This document shows positions 1 through 8,761 of a stretch of DNA of 64,000 bases, in pieces. The translations under genes were made by a program, and so were the position numbers. Positions within the stretch are counted from its first letter, which is position 1, and each line of letters starts with the position of its first letter. The notes under the pieces are model-generated. The model did not search any database and was not told the DNA's origin. It saw only the letters and a program-made list of their open reading frames with translations. This DNA comes from Pseudobdellovibrionaceae bacterium (GTDB taxonomy: Bacteria; Bdellovibrionota; Bdellovibrionia; Bdellovibrionales; UBA1609), in NCBI GenBank assembly GCA_023898385.1, contig CP060220.1, positions 2,604,001 to 2,668,000 of the forward strand. Direction: 5' to 3'.

Positions 1-689
1 CGAAAAACATGAACCTGGTGATCGTGGGAGATTTTGAGATTGATCCCTGGGTGGATCGACTTAACAAGTTAACTTCGAGCTTGCCCAAAGGATCTAGGCA
101 GGAAAAGAGTTTCGTTTTTACCGGGCCGTCTAAGCCGATACATCTATTTGAATCCAGCAATAAAGAGCAGTCCCATATTATCATGGGCTATAAGGGCCTG
201 ACCTTTTCTGACCCTAACCGTTATATCTTAGAAGTATTGCAATCGATTTTGTCTGGGCAAGGAGGGCGCCTATTTATAGAACTTCGAGACAAGGCCTCAT
301 TGGCGTATAGTGTTTCGCCCTTGCGATTGGATGGCATAGATGCTGGTTATTTTGGAGCATACATCGGATGCTCTCCTGAAAAGGGAAAGAAGGCCCTTTC
401 TATGATGCAAGCGGAGTTTGATAAACTTTGCCAACAGAAAGTTTCTGAGGAAGAAATTGATAGAGCAAAAAGGTATTTGATTGGTCGCCACGACATAGCG
501 CTACAAAAGACCACTTCCGTGGGTTCATCTATTTTGTTCGATGATATCTATGGTTTGCCATACGATGAGACTTTCAGGTTCACAGAACGCATTGCCGATG
601 TGACCGCATCTCAAATTCAGAAGTTGGCTCAGTCTATTTTTAGTCAACCGTCTGTTATAAGTGTAGTAGGCCCTGAAAATCCCATTTGA
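1..689 (+). CDS. M16 family peptidase, C-terminal part (5' partial)
   Basis: The reading frame is open to the first base of the window, so the true start lies outside; the ATG at 9 is probably internal. The visible residues match the C-terminal half of an M16 (pitrilysin/insulinase-like) zinc peptidase: a strand LVIVGDF, then GGRLFIELRDKASLAYSVS, which holds the conserved Arg/Tyr stretch of the C-terminal domain, then a helical part ending VISVVGP. The HxxEH zinc site would lie in the missing N-terminal half. In two-subunit M16 systems this half can be a separate gene, which cannot be decided here. A periplasmic or envelope role is inferred from family habits only. Confidence 0.85.
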   Translation, partial: KNMNLVIVGDFEIDPWVDRLNKLTSSLPKGSRQEKSFVFTGPSKPIHLFESSNKEQSHIIMGYKGLTFSDPNRYILEVLQSILSGQGGRLFIELRDKASLAYSVSPLRLDGIDAGYFGAYIGCSPEKGKKALSMMQAEFDKLCQQKVSEEEIDRAKRYLIGRHDIALQKTTSVGSSILFDDIYGLPYDETFRFTERIADVTASQIQKLAQSIFSQPSVISVVGPENPI

Positions 690-892
690 TAGAAGGGCCG
701 ACTAATTTAAACGGTCACTTATGCCTCAAATAAGATAAAGGCATAGTTCTGTATCAAACCGAGACAATAAGGTCTGGATATTAGGTCCTTAGACGGGTCA
801 TAGTGACCATGGCCCAAGTTTTCCTGCTGTTTTTGTTAAAATAAAGTGGAGAAATGCCGTTGTTCTATTAGGACGCTGTTTGGGAGACTAAA

Positions 893-1519
893 ATGACAAG
901 CCGTGCAGGCCAACCGGGTGAATCTCAGCTGATGATTTCCACAAAAGAATTTTTTACGGAAATGGTGTCAGATGCCCTAGGCCACAGAAAAATTCAGACA
1001 TATCCAATGGTCAAGCTGTACCTTGTGGATTTATTGGACTTTTATGTTCTCACTGAAAATCTTTATGATCGATCCGAAGCAGATAAAGATCGACAGCCTT
1101 CAACGTTGGCAGAGATGTATTTGACAGCAGCCAACTCGGAGTCCAACAAAAAACGTGAGCTTCTCAAGCGCTTGGGTGATACAGCACTATACGTCAGTGG
1201 GTTTTTCGGGGACTCTTTGCAGCGCAAATTAGTGGATATCGACTACTATGCCGAAATCGGTGGGTCGGCCTATGGGACCTTGGCCCACCACACACTAGAA
1301 GACAATTACGCCATGGTCTTTAAAGAATTTTCAAAGCGTTTTATGGATTACGTGGATGTTTTAACCTACATCAGCCAAAAAGCACTGGTCCAAAACAACA
1401 AAGACCTTTTAAGGCTGTACGATAGGTATCTCTTGACGGGATCTAAGCTCGCAGAAGAGCAGTTGCTGGAAAAAGGCCTGTTGCCCAGTGTGGACTTGAA
1501 AAAAACCTCGGACCAATAA
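893..1519 (+). CDS. conserved hypothetical protein upstream of tat genes
   Basis: A 208-residue, mostly helical soluble protein with no signal peptide or membrane segment; I do not recognise the family. The GTG/ATG choice is settled by GGGAG about 7 bases before the ATG at 893; the internal ATG at 932 has no ribosome site. It is rich in Leu, Tyr and Asp (for example YLVDLLDFYVLTE) and ends in a charged tail. It lies 11 bp before the tatB-like gene on the same strand, so it is probably co-transcribed with tat. A role linked to Tat export is only a guess from position. Confidence 0.7.
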   Translation: MTSRAGQPGESQLMISTKEFFTEMVSDALGHRKIQTYPMVKLYLVDLLDFYVLTENLYDRSEADKDRQPSTLAEMYLTAANSESNKKRELLKRLGDTALYVSGFFGDSLQRKLVDIDYYAEIGGSAYGTLAHHTLEDNYAMVFKEFSKRFMDYVDVLTYISQKALVQNNKDLLRLYDRYLLTGSKLAEEQLLEKGLLPSVDLKKTSDQ

Positions 1520-1530
1520 ATAATGAGACC

Positions 1531-1812
1531 ATGTTTAACTTTGGTTTTGGGGAGCTATTAGTTCTCGCCGTTCTAGCATTGTTCGTTATTGGACCTGACC
1601 GTTTGCCTGAGGCGGCTCGCAAGCTCGCCAGCATTTTAAATGAATTCAAAAGGGCCACGGGTGATTTTTCAAAGCCCTTTGATGATTTCAAGAAAAACAC
1701 CAATCAGTTAATTTCGAAGAGTCAGGCGGAAGTGCAGAACCAACTAGATCAGGTCACAAAGAACGAAACCTTAGACTCACCGTCAGATAGTGGAAGTGAA
1801 AATGAGTCGTGA
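1531..1812 (+). CDS. tatB: Sec-independent translocase subunit TatA/TatB family
   Basis: A 93-residue protein with an N-terminal membrane helix (residues 3-20), then GP at 21-22 and an amphipathic helix RLPEAARKLA, followed by a charged tail. Glu8 in the membrane segment and the GPDRLP hinge are the classic TatB-type features; TatA proteins usually have a polar residue at position 8 and FG before the hinge. Only one TatA/B-type gene is next to tatC here, so either this protein does both jobs or tatA is elsewhere. It overlaps tatC by 11 bp, indicating coupled translation. Its role is to form the Tat channel with TatC in the inner membrane and export folded proteins such as the PhoX-like protein at 27.8-29.4 kb. 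Confidence 0.88.
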   Translation: MFNFGFGELLVLAVLALFVIGPDRLPEAARKLASILNEFKRATGDFSKPFDDFKKNTNQLISKSQAEVQNQLDQVTKNETLDSPSDSGSENES

Positions 1813-2548
1813 GTCCCAGGATAAAGAACAAGGGTTGATAGAGCACCTGAGAGAACTCAAAGAATGTCTCAAGTGGGCCATGATTTTTATTTTGATTGGC
1901 TTTATCTTGTCATGGATTGTCAGCGATAAGCTCATTGATATTGTTCGAATGCCTATCGAACCCTACTTGCCCGAAGGGAAGGGGCTTAATTATTTAGGCG
2001 TGATAGATCCATTTATGGTGAGGATAAAATTATCGCTTTTATCGGGTATCATTATTAGTTCTCCTTTTTGGTTGCACCAGGTATGGAGATTTATAGCTCC
2101 CGCACTATACAAAGAAGAAAAACGGTACGCGTTGTTTTTTATATCATTTGGTACTCTGTTGTTTGTTTCGGGTGTGGCGTTTGTCTACTTTGTCGTTTAC
2201 AGCCAGGCCTTTGGTTTTTTTATGAGCTTGATAGGCGCAAAAGATCAGGCGACCTTTGATATTATGAATTACATTTCTTTTGTGACCACTACCACATTGG
2301 TATTTGGGTTGGTGTTTGAGTTGCCATTGATTTTGACCATATTAGGGATAATGGGAGTGGTGGATCACAAATTTTTGTCAGAGAAGCGTCGCTACGCCAT
2401 AGTGATATTGGCGGTGGCATCAGCAATGTTCACTCCGCCAGATGTAATAAGCATGGGCCTAATGATGATCCCCATGGTTTTTTTGTATGAAATGTCTGTG
2501 ATACTAGTACGAATTTTTGGCCGCGATCCTGATAAACTGACGGTTTAA
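1802..2548 (+). CDS. tatC: Sec-independent protein translocase TatC
   Basis: A 248-residue polytopic inner-membrane protein with six hydrophobic segments. It begins with the TatC signature: a short charged N-terminus (LIEHLRELKECL) just before the first helix, where the twin-arginine signal is recognised. The conserved FMVRIKLSLLSG and SPFWLHQVWRFIAPALYKEE stretches follow. I chose ATG 1802, preceded by GGAAG at good spacing, over the upstream GTG at 1790. It overlaps the upstream tat gene and, at its 3' end, overlaps the oppositely oriented transglycosylase gene by 45 bp, so the two messages are complementary there. Confidence 0.96.
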   Translation: MSRESQDKEQGLIEHLRELKECLKWAMIFILIGFILSWIVSDKLIDIVRMPIEPYLPEGKGLNYLGVIDPFMVRIKLSLLSGIIISSPFWLHQVWRFIAPALYKEEKRYALFFISFGTLLFVSGVAFVYFVVYSQAFGFFMSLIGAKDQATFDIMNYISFVTTTTLVFGLVFELPLILTILGIMGVVDHKFLSEKRRYAIVILAVASAMFTPPDVISMGLMMIPMVFLYEMSVILVRIFGRDPDKLTV

Positions 2549-3220
2549 AGAGTGCAGCTGGTTAACATATGACCGAGCATTGTGAGCACCACAATATCCA
2601 ACAGTATCAAGTGAAAATCCAGAGCGTACAAACTTTAGGCCCTTGCCTTTGCCACACAGATGAATAATGCCAACCACTTGTTGTTTCACTTGTTCGGGCA
2701 GCTCCATGTTAGAAAGTGGCAAAACTTCTCTAAGGCTTCGATTTAAGTAATTAGCCGCAAGCCGGATTGAGTGCTCAGGCCAAAGCCGACTATAAAACCA
2801 ACTTGAGGGACACTGTGGAGATTGATCGCACCATTGTTTTGCCATTTCAAAAGTGCCATTAGTGAATTGAAAAAGACCAACAGCAGATGTGGCGGGCGCA
2901 AAGACCTGATCCCAATTAGAGCTCAATCGAAAAGTCCACCCGGGAGTAGCCAGTGGATTGCCATTACTTTCAATATGTGCCAACGAAGCCAAAAGCTCTG
3001 CAGAGATGGTTGGCGTTTCATAAGCGTGAAACTGATCTTTATAGGTGACCCAGGTTTGGTAGGGAGTCTTTGCCTGGCCAAGACCAACAAGGCTAAACAC
3101 TTCCGCCGGTTTTTGCCAGACCTGATAAAAGCCGTTAGCAATAAATGCTAAGAATGAAGCCATCAGAAATATTCTGAACGTAGTGATTCGAAACCGGCGT
3201 TTAGATTTTTTAGAGTTCAT
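2504..3220 (-). CDS. lytic transglycosylase-like protein (SLT fold)
   Basis: A basic N-terminus and one membrane helix (about residues 12-30) anchor this protein in the inner membrane with the rest in the periplasm. A soluble-lytic-transglycosylase-like domain follows: LLASLAHIESNGNP carries the likely catalytic Glu (about residue 84), and SAVGLFQFTNGTFEMAK matches the second SLT motif (usually GLMQ, here GLFQ). It would cleave peptidoglycan between MurNAc and GlcNAc. ATG 3220 is preferred over GTG 3229 because the GGAG site is only 2 bases from the GTG. It converges on tatC with a 45-bp overlap. Cys residues at the end of the domain (WCDQSPQCP) suggest a disulfide. Confidence 0.82.
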   Translation of the reverse strand: MNSKKSKRRFRITTFRIFLMASFLAFIANGFYQVWQKPAEVFSLVGLGQAKTPYQTWVTYKDQFHAYETPTISAELLASLAHIESNGNPLATPGWTFRLSSNWDQVFAPATSAVGLFQFTNGTFEMAKQWCDQSPQCPSSWFYSRLWPEHSIRLAANYLNRSLREVLPLSNMELPEQVKQQVVGIIHLCGKGKGLKFVRSGFSLDTVGYCGAHNARSYVNQLHSLNRQFIRIAAKNSY

Positions 3221-3311
3221 TTTTTTCACAACTCCATATTACGGATCCAAAATTAGATTTCCTACTGGCCCCAAAAGAGAATCAGTCATTCGACCAGTGA
3301 ATTGCCGAGAA

Positions 3312-3489
3312 CCCTGCCAAAAGGCTAAGGCCAAGGGGGAGCGGTCCCGCGCGCAGGGCGTTCGCGTTGTGCATGGCGTATCCGGGTTGCGGCACCCGAA
3401 GGGTGACGCAATCCGAAGACGACATGCGGCCAAAAGCGCCAGCCCTGCGCGCGGGACCGCTCCCCCTTGGCCTTAGCCTTTTGGCAGGG
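3312..3489. repeat. perfect 48-bp inverted repeat with nested inner hairpin
   Basis: The left arm (3312-3359) and right arm (3442-3489) are exact reverse complements over 48 bases; both flanks mismatch at once outside and inside. The 82-base centre holds its own hairpin, where GCACCC-GAA-GGGTG is extended by TTGCG paired with CGCAA. The arms are GC-rich, unlike the neighbouring genes. The element fills the gap between the mutase gene and the transglycosylase start. Short open frames run through it on both strands but look like by-products of the repeat. It resembles a MITE- or REP-like mobile hairpin; no terminal target duplication was evident. Confidence 0.92.
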
Positions 3490-3508
3490 ACCCTGTTTAA
3501 AAGCAAGT

Positions 3509-5131
3509 CTAAATGGTGATTGTTTCTTTGAATCGCCCAAATACAGATCTGAGAGTGTCGCTCACTTCACCTAATGTCACATCAGCCTTTACTGCGTCTA
3601 CAATGATTGGCATTAGGTTTTGGTCCGTTTGGGCCGATTTTTTTATCAGTTGTAAGTGTCGGTCAATTTCAGAGGGGTTTCTTTTGCCTTTGAAAACCCT
3701 TAACCGTTCAATTTGTTCGCGGACCACTTCTTCTGAAATTTTAAGAATTTCTGGCTCACTTTCAGACTGTTGAATAAAGCTATTCACTCCAACAATGATC
3801 TGATCTTTACTTTCTACGTCTTTTTGAAACTGATAAGCGGAATTTTGAATTTCATTTTGAATAAACCCACTTTCAATGCAAGAAACCACGCCCCCCATGG
3901 ATTCAATTCGGTCGATATATTCTAGGGCTCTCTTTTCAAGTTCATTGGTCATATTTTCCACATAAAAAGATCCGGCAAGGGGATCAATAACATCGGCAAC
4001 GCCCGACTCGAAGGCAATAATTTGTTGAGTTCTTAATGCAATGGTGGCGGCTTTCTCAGTGGGTAGCCCGAGAGCCTCGTCCATAGAGTTTGTGTGAAGA
4101 CTTTGGGTTCCGCCCAATACGGCAGCGAGCGCTTGAGTTGTCACACGGGCAATATTGTTTTCTGGCTGCTGGGCAGTCAGGCTGACGCCGGCAGTCTGCG
4201 TGTGAAATCGCAGTGTCATGGCTTTTTCGTCAGTGGCACCGAAGCGGTCTTTCATAATGTGAGCCCACATTCTACGAGCGGCCCGAAACTTGGCGATTTC
4301 TTCGAAAAAATTATTGTGAACATTAAAAAAGAAACTCAAACGACGTCCGAACTTGTTCACGTCCAGACCCCGCTTCATAGCGGCTTCCACGTACGTGATT
4401 CCATTTGCCAAAGTAAAAGCTAATTCTTGAGCGGCGGTGGCCCCGGCTTCTCGAATATGGTAGCCAGAAATACTTATGGTGTTCCAACCCGGGACTTCTT
4501 TTGTGCAGTAGTCAAAAATATCAGTGATGATTCGCATGGATGGCTTTGGGGGATAAATGTACGTGCCGCGGGCGATATATTCCTTTAAAAGGTCATTTTG
4601 AATCGTCCCCCGTAGCTGGTCTTTGGATACGCCTTTTCTCTCAGCCACGGCAATATAGAAGGCAAGCAATATGGAAGCGGTGGAGTTGATTGTCATCGAG
4701 GTGGAGACCTGCTCGAGGGGAATATCCTTGAGCAGTATTTCCATGTCTTCAATGGAGCTGATGGCCACACCCACTTTGCCCACTTCGCCAGTGGCCATGA
4801 TGTGATCCGAGTCATACCCCATCTGAGTGGGGAGATCGAAGGCCACACTGAGGCCTGTGGTCCCCTTTTTTAACAACATTCGATAGCGTTTATTACTTTC
4901 CGAGGCCGACCCAAAGCCAGCGTATTGTCGCATGGTCCATAGGCGACCCCGGTACATGGTTTCTTGAACTCCGCGGGTGTAGGGGAATAAACCAGGTTCA
5001 CCAATTGACGTTACATAAGAAGAATCAGCGGTCCAATCTGCCGGCGTGTAGAAAGGCTTGAGATCAATGTGACTCGAGTTGGTAAATCTTTTCTTTCTGA
5101 GGCTTGATTTTTCTGCCGAATCTTTACTCAT
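3509..5131 (-). CDS. methylmalonyl-CoA mutase-type catalytic subunit without B12 domain
   Basis: At 540 residues this is the substrate-binding TIM-barrel part of an acyl-CoA mutase. Motifs in order: RQYAGFGSASESN (the conserved Tyr region), TGLSVAFDLPTQMGYDSDH, GTIQNDLLKEYIARGTYIYP, SISGYHIREAGATAAQE (the catalytic His) and QTAGVSLTAQQPENNIARVT. It ends at about the point where one-chain enzymes continue into the cobalamin domain (DxHxxG), which is absent, so it should need a separate B12-binding subunit that is not in this window. The start lies 4 bp after the biotin-carrier gene, so it is the last gene of the propionyl-CoA operon and converts methylmalonyl-CoA to succinyl-CoA. An isobutyryl- or ethylmalonyl-CoA mutase cannot be excluded. 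Confidence 0.92.
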   Translation of the reverse strand: MSKDSAEKSSLRKKRFTNSSHIDLKPFYTPADWTADSSYVTSIGEPGLFPYTRGVQETMYRGRLWTMRQYAGFGSASESNKRYRMLLKKGTTGLSVAFDLPTQMGYDSDHIMATGEVGKVGVAISSIEDMEILLKDIPLEQVSTSMTINSTASILLAFYIAVAERKGVSKDQLRGTIQNDLLKEYIARGTYIYPPKPSMRIITDIFDYCTKEVPGWNTISISGYHIREAGATAAQELAFTLANGITYVEAAMKRGLDVNKFGRRLSFFFNVHNNFFEEIAKFRAARRMWAHIMKDRFGATDEKAMTLRFHTQTAGVSLTAQQPENNIARVTTQALAAVLGGTQSLHTNSMDEALGLPTEKAATIALRTQQIIAFESGVADVIDPLAGSFYVENMTNELEKRALEYIDRIESMGGVVSCIESGFIQNEIQNSAYQFQKDVESKDQIIVGVNSFIQQSESEPEILKISEEVVREQIERLRVFKGKRNPSEIDRHLQLIKKSAQTDQNLMPIIVDAVKADVTLGEVSDTLRSVFGRFKETITI

Positions 5132-5135
5132 AAGA

Positions 5136-5657
5136 TTACCTAAATGAAATTAGCAGAGCGCCGCCTTCAACGTTTTGGCCAGGCGATACATGAATTTTAT
5201 CTATCACCAAGTCATGGCTTGCACGCATTTCGTTTTCCATTTTCATGGCTTCCATAATGAGTAAGGGCTCATCGGCTTTAACCTCTTGGCCTTCTTCAAC
5301 AAAAACCTTCACGATTTTTCCAGGCATGCCAGAAGTGAGGTTATCTGACCCACCAAAATTAGCCCCGGCTTTTAAGCTTTCATGAAGAAGACGCTCTTCA
5401 TTGTAAATCATAACAGTACGGAAAGAGCCCCGAGTGTAAACGGTATGGTCAAGCCCGTTATTAACCACATCTACAAGATAAGAACTGTTATTAAAAATAA
5501 AACTGATAGTTTGATCTAAGTATTGGTAATCCTGCTTAGAGATATCATAGTGAACCCAGTCATGGTTTTCAGGCTTAATGCCCACTTTCCAGGAGCTTTT
5601 GGTCTCATTAACAGTGATCTCGTACTTTTTATTATTGGTTTCGGCTTGAAAGTACAT
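5136..5657 (-). CDS. biotin carboxyl carrier subunit of acyl-CoA carboxylase
   Basis: A 173-residue protein. Residues about 100-173 form a biotinyl domain with the EAMKMEN motif; Lys139 is the biotinylation site. The first about 95 residues resemble the linker region that joins biotin carboxylase and carrier in propionyl- and methylcrotonyl-CoA carboxylases. Here the carrier is a separate gene from the carboxylase, 4 bp downstream of it and 4 bp upstream of the mutase, clearly one operon. It would carry CO2-biotin between the biotin carboxylase and the carboxyltransferase encoded just upstream. Confidence 0.93.
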   Translation of the reverse strand: MYFQAETNNKKYEITVNETKSSWKVGIKPENHDWVHYDISKQDYQYLDQTISFIFNNSSYLVDVVNNGLDHTVYTRGSFRTVMIYNEERLLHESLKAGANFGGSDNLTSGMPGKIVKVFVEEGQEVKADEPLLIMEAMKMENEMRASHDLVIDKIHVSPGQNVEGGALLISFR

Positions 5658-5661
5658 GTGT

Positions 5662-7158
5662 TCACACCCTTAGTTGTTGAAAGCGACTTAAGTTTTTCCA
5701 GCGGCTAGAGACTTTGTACTGGGAAACATCCTTGTGTCGGCTTTGATTGTAGGCCTCAATTGCAGCTGCAATGAGAAAGACATTTTCATCTACAAACATA
5801 AAAAGTTCTTTGTGTTTTTTGCCCTTCAGCTCATTGTCAATAAACTGAGTGGTGTAAGATCCATCTAAAAACATGGGATGAGCTAAAATGTTTTTGTGCA
5901 AGACGATGTTGCTTTTCACTCCGGTCAACATGAACTCAGCCAGGGCTTGTTGAAGTCGACGTATACATTCATTTCGATCGTGTCCCCAGGCAATCAACTT
6001 TGCAACCATCGGGTCATAATAAATTGGGACTTCATAGCCGGGATAGACGTAGCTATCCACTCGGACAAACGGACCCTGCGGCAAGCGGCAGCGGCGAATC
6101 TTTCCCGGACAAGGAGCAAAAGTTAATGGATCTTCTGTGCAGATTCGTAGTTCAATGGCGTGTCCATGTTTTTCGATGTCTTCTTGGGCGACAGACAGTG
6201 GCATTCCGGCGGCCACTCTCAACTGTTCGTGGACAAGATCAATGCCAGTAATAAGTTCGGTAATGGGATGCTCCACTTGCAGGCGAGTGTTCATCTCCAT
6301 GAAAAAGTACTCCTTTGTGGCATTATCGAAAATAAACTCAATGGTTCCGGCGCCCACGTACTTCAGTGCTTTTGTGGCCTGCACAGCCACTTCGCCCATG
6401 GCCGCTCTGACCTCTTCGGGTACAGACACGCTGGGAGCTTCCTCAATGAGTTTTTGGTGGCGCCGCTGAACGGAGCATTCTCTTTCAAAAAGATGAACAG
6501 CGTTGCCGTGCTTATCGCCGAACACTTGAATTTCAATATGCTTAGGGTTGGTGATAAAGCGCTCTAAGAATACGCGATCGTCTTTAAAATAGTTGAGTCC
6601 TTCGCTTTGGCAGGCACGAAAGGCACTGGCAAGCTCTTTGGGCTCTTCAACCACTCGGATGCCTTTTCCGCCGCCGCCAGCGGAGGCCTTAAGAATAATC
6701 GGATATCCAATTCGTTCGGCCTCGGCTTTTGCCTCATCCACAGACTGGACAGCGTCGGATCCGGGCACAATTGGCACTCCAGCAGCACGCATAAATTCGC
6801 GCGCCCCCAACTTGTCGCCCATTTTTCTAATTTGTTCGGGCTCGGGACCAACAAATACGAGACCCTCGGCCTTCAAGCGCTTGGCGAAGTCTTCCACTTC
6901 ACTGAGAAACCCATATCCCGGGTGAACCACTTCAGATCCGGAGGCCTTTGCCACCTCAATAATTTTATCAATGTTTAGATAGGATTCAGCTGAGGGTGCG
7001 GGCCCGATGTGGTAGGCCTCATCGGCCAACATCACATGCAAACTGTTTCGATCGGCGTCGCTATATACGGCTACGGTTTGAATACCAAGGGTTCGACAGG
7101 CCCGAATGACTCTTATGGCAATTTCGCCCCGGTTAGCTACCAATAATTTTTTAAACAT
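5662..7158 (-). CDS. accC: biotin carboxylase subunit of acyl-CoA (propionyl-CoA) carboxylase
   Basis: A 498-residue ATP-grasp enzyme that carboxylates biotin using ATP and bicarbonate. It shows the N-terminal KLLVANRGEIAIRVIRACR, the glycine-rich ATP loop KASAGGGGKGIRVV, ERECSVQRRHQKLIEEAPS and the metal/substrate site EMNTRLQVEHPITELITG. Length fits a stand-alone subunit plus about 50 extra C-terminal residues. It sits between the carboxyltransferase and the carrier in the order beta, biotin carboxylase, carrier, mutase. This order points to propionyl-CoA carboxylase rather than fatty-acid-synthesis AccC; it might serve both if it is the only copy. Confidence 0.93.
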   Translation of the reverse strand: MFKKLLVANRGEIAIRVIRACRTLGIQTVAVYSDADRNSLHVMLADEAYHIGPAPSAESYLNIDKIIEVAKASGSEVVHPGYGFLSEVEDFAKRLKAEGLVFVGPEPEQIRKMGDKLGAREFMRAAGVPIVPGSDAVQSVDEAKAEAERIGYPIILKASAGGGGKGIRVVEEPKELASAFRACQSEGLNYFKDDRVFLERFITNPKHIEIQVFGDKHGNAVHLFERECSVQRRHQKLIEEAPSVSVPEEVRAAMGEVAVQATKALKYVGAGTIEFIFDNATKEYFFMEMNTRLQVEHPITELITGIDLVHEQLRVAAGMPLSVAQEDIEKHGHAIELRICTEDPLTFAPCPGKIRRCRLPQGPFVRVDSYVYPGYEVPIYYDPMVAKLIAWGHDRNECIRRLQQALAEFMLTGVKSNIVLHKNILAHPMFLDGSYTTQFIDNELKGKKHKELFMFVDENVFLIAAAIEAYNQSRHKDVSQYKVSSRWKNLSRFQQLRV

Positions 7159-7168
7159 CTCGCTCTCC

Positions 7169-8740
7169 CTATAACGGAATATTGCCGTGCTTTTTGGGCG
7201 GGTTAATGTCTTTTTTATTTTTTAACATCTCTAGAGAATCAATGATGCGTTTACGGGTCATTGCAGGCTCAATGACCTCGTCAATATAACCTAGTTCAGC
7301 AGCCACATAAGGGTTAGCAAACTGACTTTCATAGTTGTCAATGAGCCTTTTTCTTTCGGCCTCCACATCTTTAGCCGTGTTGATCTCGTTTCTAAAAATG
7401 ATATTCACAGCGCCCTCCGCTCCCATCACGGCAATTTCGGCCGTGGGATAGGCGAGGTTGATATCGCCGCGGATATGCTTAGAAGACATCACATCATAGG
7501 CGCCGCCGTAGGCCTTGCGTGTGACGATTGTGATTTTTGGTACAGTGGCTTCAGCGTAGGCGTACAACAACTTAGCGCCATGGGTGATGATGCCGTTCCA
7601 TTCCTGATCGGTGCCAGGTAAAAATCCTGGTACGTCTTCAAATGTAACTACAGGAATATTAAAAGCATCACAAAAGCGCACAAATCGAGCGCCCTTGATG
7701 CTGGCTTCAATGTTGAGGCAGCCAGCCAATACTTGCGGCTGGTTGGCGACAATGCCCACGCTTCGACCGTTAAAACGAGCAAAACCAATAATGATGTTTT
7801 GGGCATAGTGCTTTTGCACTTCCAAAAAGTAACCCTCATCAACCACTTTGCTAATCAGATCGTGCATGTCGTAAGGTTTTCTTGAGCTGTCAGGGATGAG
7901 GGAGTTAAGGGATTCCTCAATGCGGTCCGGTGGGTCCGAGCTCGGAATCACCGGAACATCATCCACATTGTTGCTGGGTAGGAAGCTCATTAGTTCTCGT
8001 ATCATCAGCAGACAATGTCGGTCGTCTTCGGTGGCGAAGTGAGCCACTCCCGACTTAGCATTATGAGTGAGAGCACCGCCCAGCTCTTCTTTAGTCACTT
8101 CTTCATGGGTCACTGACTTAATTACATCGGGCCCAGTTACAAACATATAGCTGGTGTCTTTAACCATAAAAATAAAATCAGTAAGGCTTGGGCTGTAAAC
8201 AGCGCCCCCTGCACATGGGCCCATGATAGCGCTGATTTGTGGCACCACACCCGACGAGGTGACATTGCGTAAAAAGATATCGGCATACCCCCCCAAAGAT
8301 TCCACACCCTCTTGAATACGCGCTCCACCTGAGTCATTCAATCCGATAACCGGCGCGCCGTTTTTTAGGGCCATGTCCATAAGTTTACAAATTTTATTGG
8401 CTTGGGTGCGTGACATACTGCCGCCAAACACGGTGAAGTCTTGGCTATACACATAAACTAACTTGCCGTTAATTCTTCCATAGCCAGTGATAACGCCATC
8501 ACCAGGAATTTTTTTATTGCCCATTCCAAAATTCTGACAGCGGTGGGTGACAAAACGATCTAGTTCCACAAAGCTGCCAGGATCTAGCAACACATCTAGT
8601 CGCTCACGAGCAGTGAGTCGGCCTCCCGCTTTTTGTTTTTCAACTCGATCTGCGCCACCACCTTCATAGACGGTCTCATTGCGTCGTTCAAAATCAATCA
8701 GTTTATCGGCGGTGGTTTTCAGAGTTTCAGTCTCACTCAT
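7169..8740 (-). CDS. pccB: propionyl-CoA carboxylase carboxyltransferase (beta) subunit
   Basis: A 523-residue single-chain carboxyltransferase with both crotonase-like halves. The N-terminal half shows KQKAGGRLTARERLD and the acyl-CoA pocket SGGARIQEGVESLGGYADI with the oxyanion GPCAGGAVYSP; the C-terminal half shows PGFLPGTDQEWNGIITHGAKL and KAYGGAYDVMSSK. These are typical of PccB/MmdA enzymes that make methylmalonyl-CoA. It starts 21 bp after asnS on the same strand and precedes the biotin carboxylase by 10 bp, so it may be read from the asnS promoter. Acetyl-CoA as an extra substrate cannot be ruled out from sequence. Confidence 0.94.
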   Translation of the reverse strand: MSETETLKTTADKLIDFERRNETVYEGGGADRVEKQKAGGRLTARERLDVLLDPGSFVELDRFVTHRCQNFGMGNKKIPGDGVITGYGRINGKLVYVYSQDFTVFGGSMSRTQANKICKLMDMALKNGAPVIGLNDSGGARIQEGVESLGGYADIFLRNVTSSGVVPQISAIMGPCAGGAVYSPSLTDFIFMVKDTSYMFVTGPDVIKSVTHEEVTKEELGGALTHNAKSGVAHFATEDDRHCLLMIRELMSFLPSNNVDDVPVIPSSDPPDRIEESLNSLIPDSSRKPYDMHDLISKVVDEGYFLEVQKHYAQNIIIGFARFNGRSVGIVANQPQVLAGCLNIEASIKGARFVRFCDAFNIPVVTFEDVPGFLPGTDQEWNGIITHGAKLLYAYAEATVPKITIVTRKAYGGAYDVMSSKHIRGDINLAYPTAEIAVMGAEGAVNIIFRNEINTAKDVEAERKRLIDNYESQFANPYVAAELGYIDEVIEPAMTRKRIIDSLEMLKNKKDINPPKKHGNIPL

Positions 8741-8761
8741 TGCTTTTCTCCTAGAGGTGGG

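Noticed and set aside
9..11. ATG at 9 as the start of the M16 gene
   Set aside because: The frame is open before it and the protein begins inside a domain, so the gene continues outside the window.
3183..3540. Several open frames on both strands across the 48-bp inverted repeat (peptides with KAKGERSR)
   Set aside because: They exist because the repeat has no stops in some frames; no ribosome sites, overlap each other and mirror each other.
6137..6978. Overlapping plus-strand frames opposite the biotin carboxylase gene
   Set aside because: They are antisense shadows of conserved codons in the real gene and have no ribosome sites.
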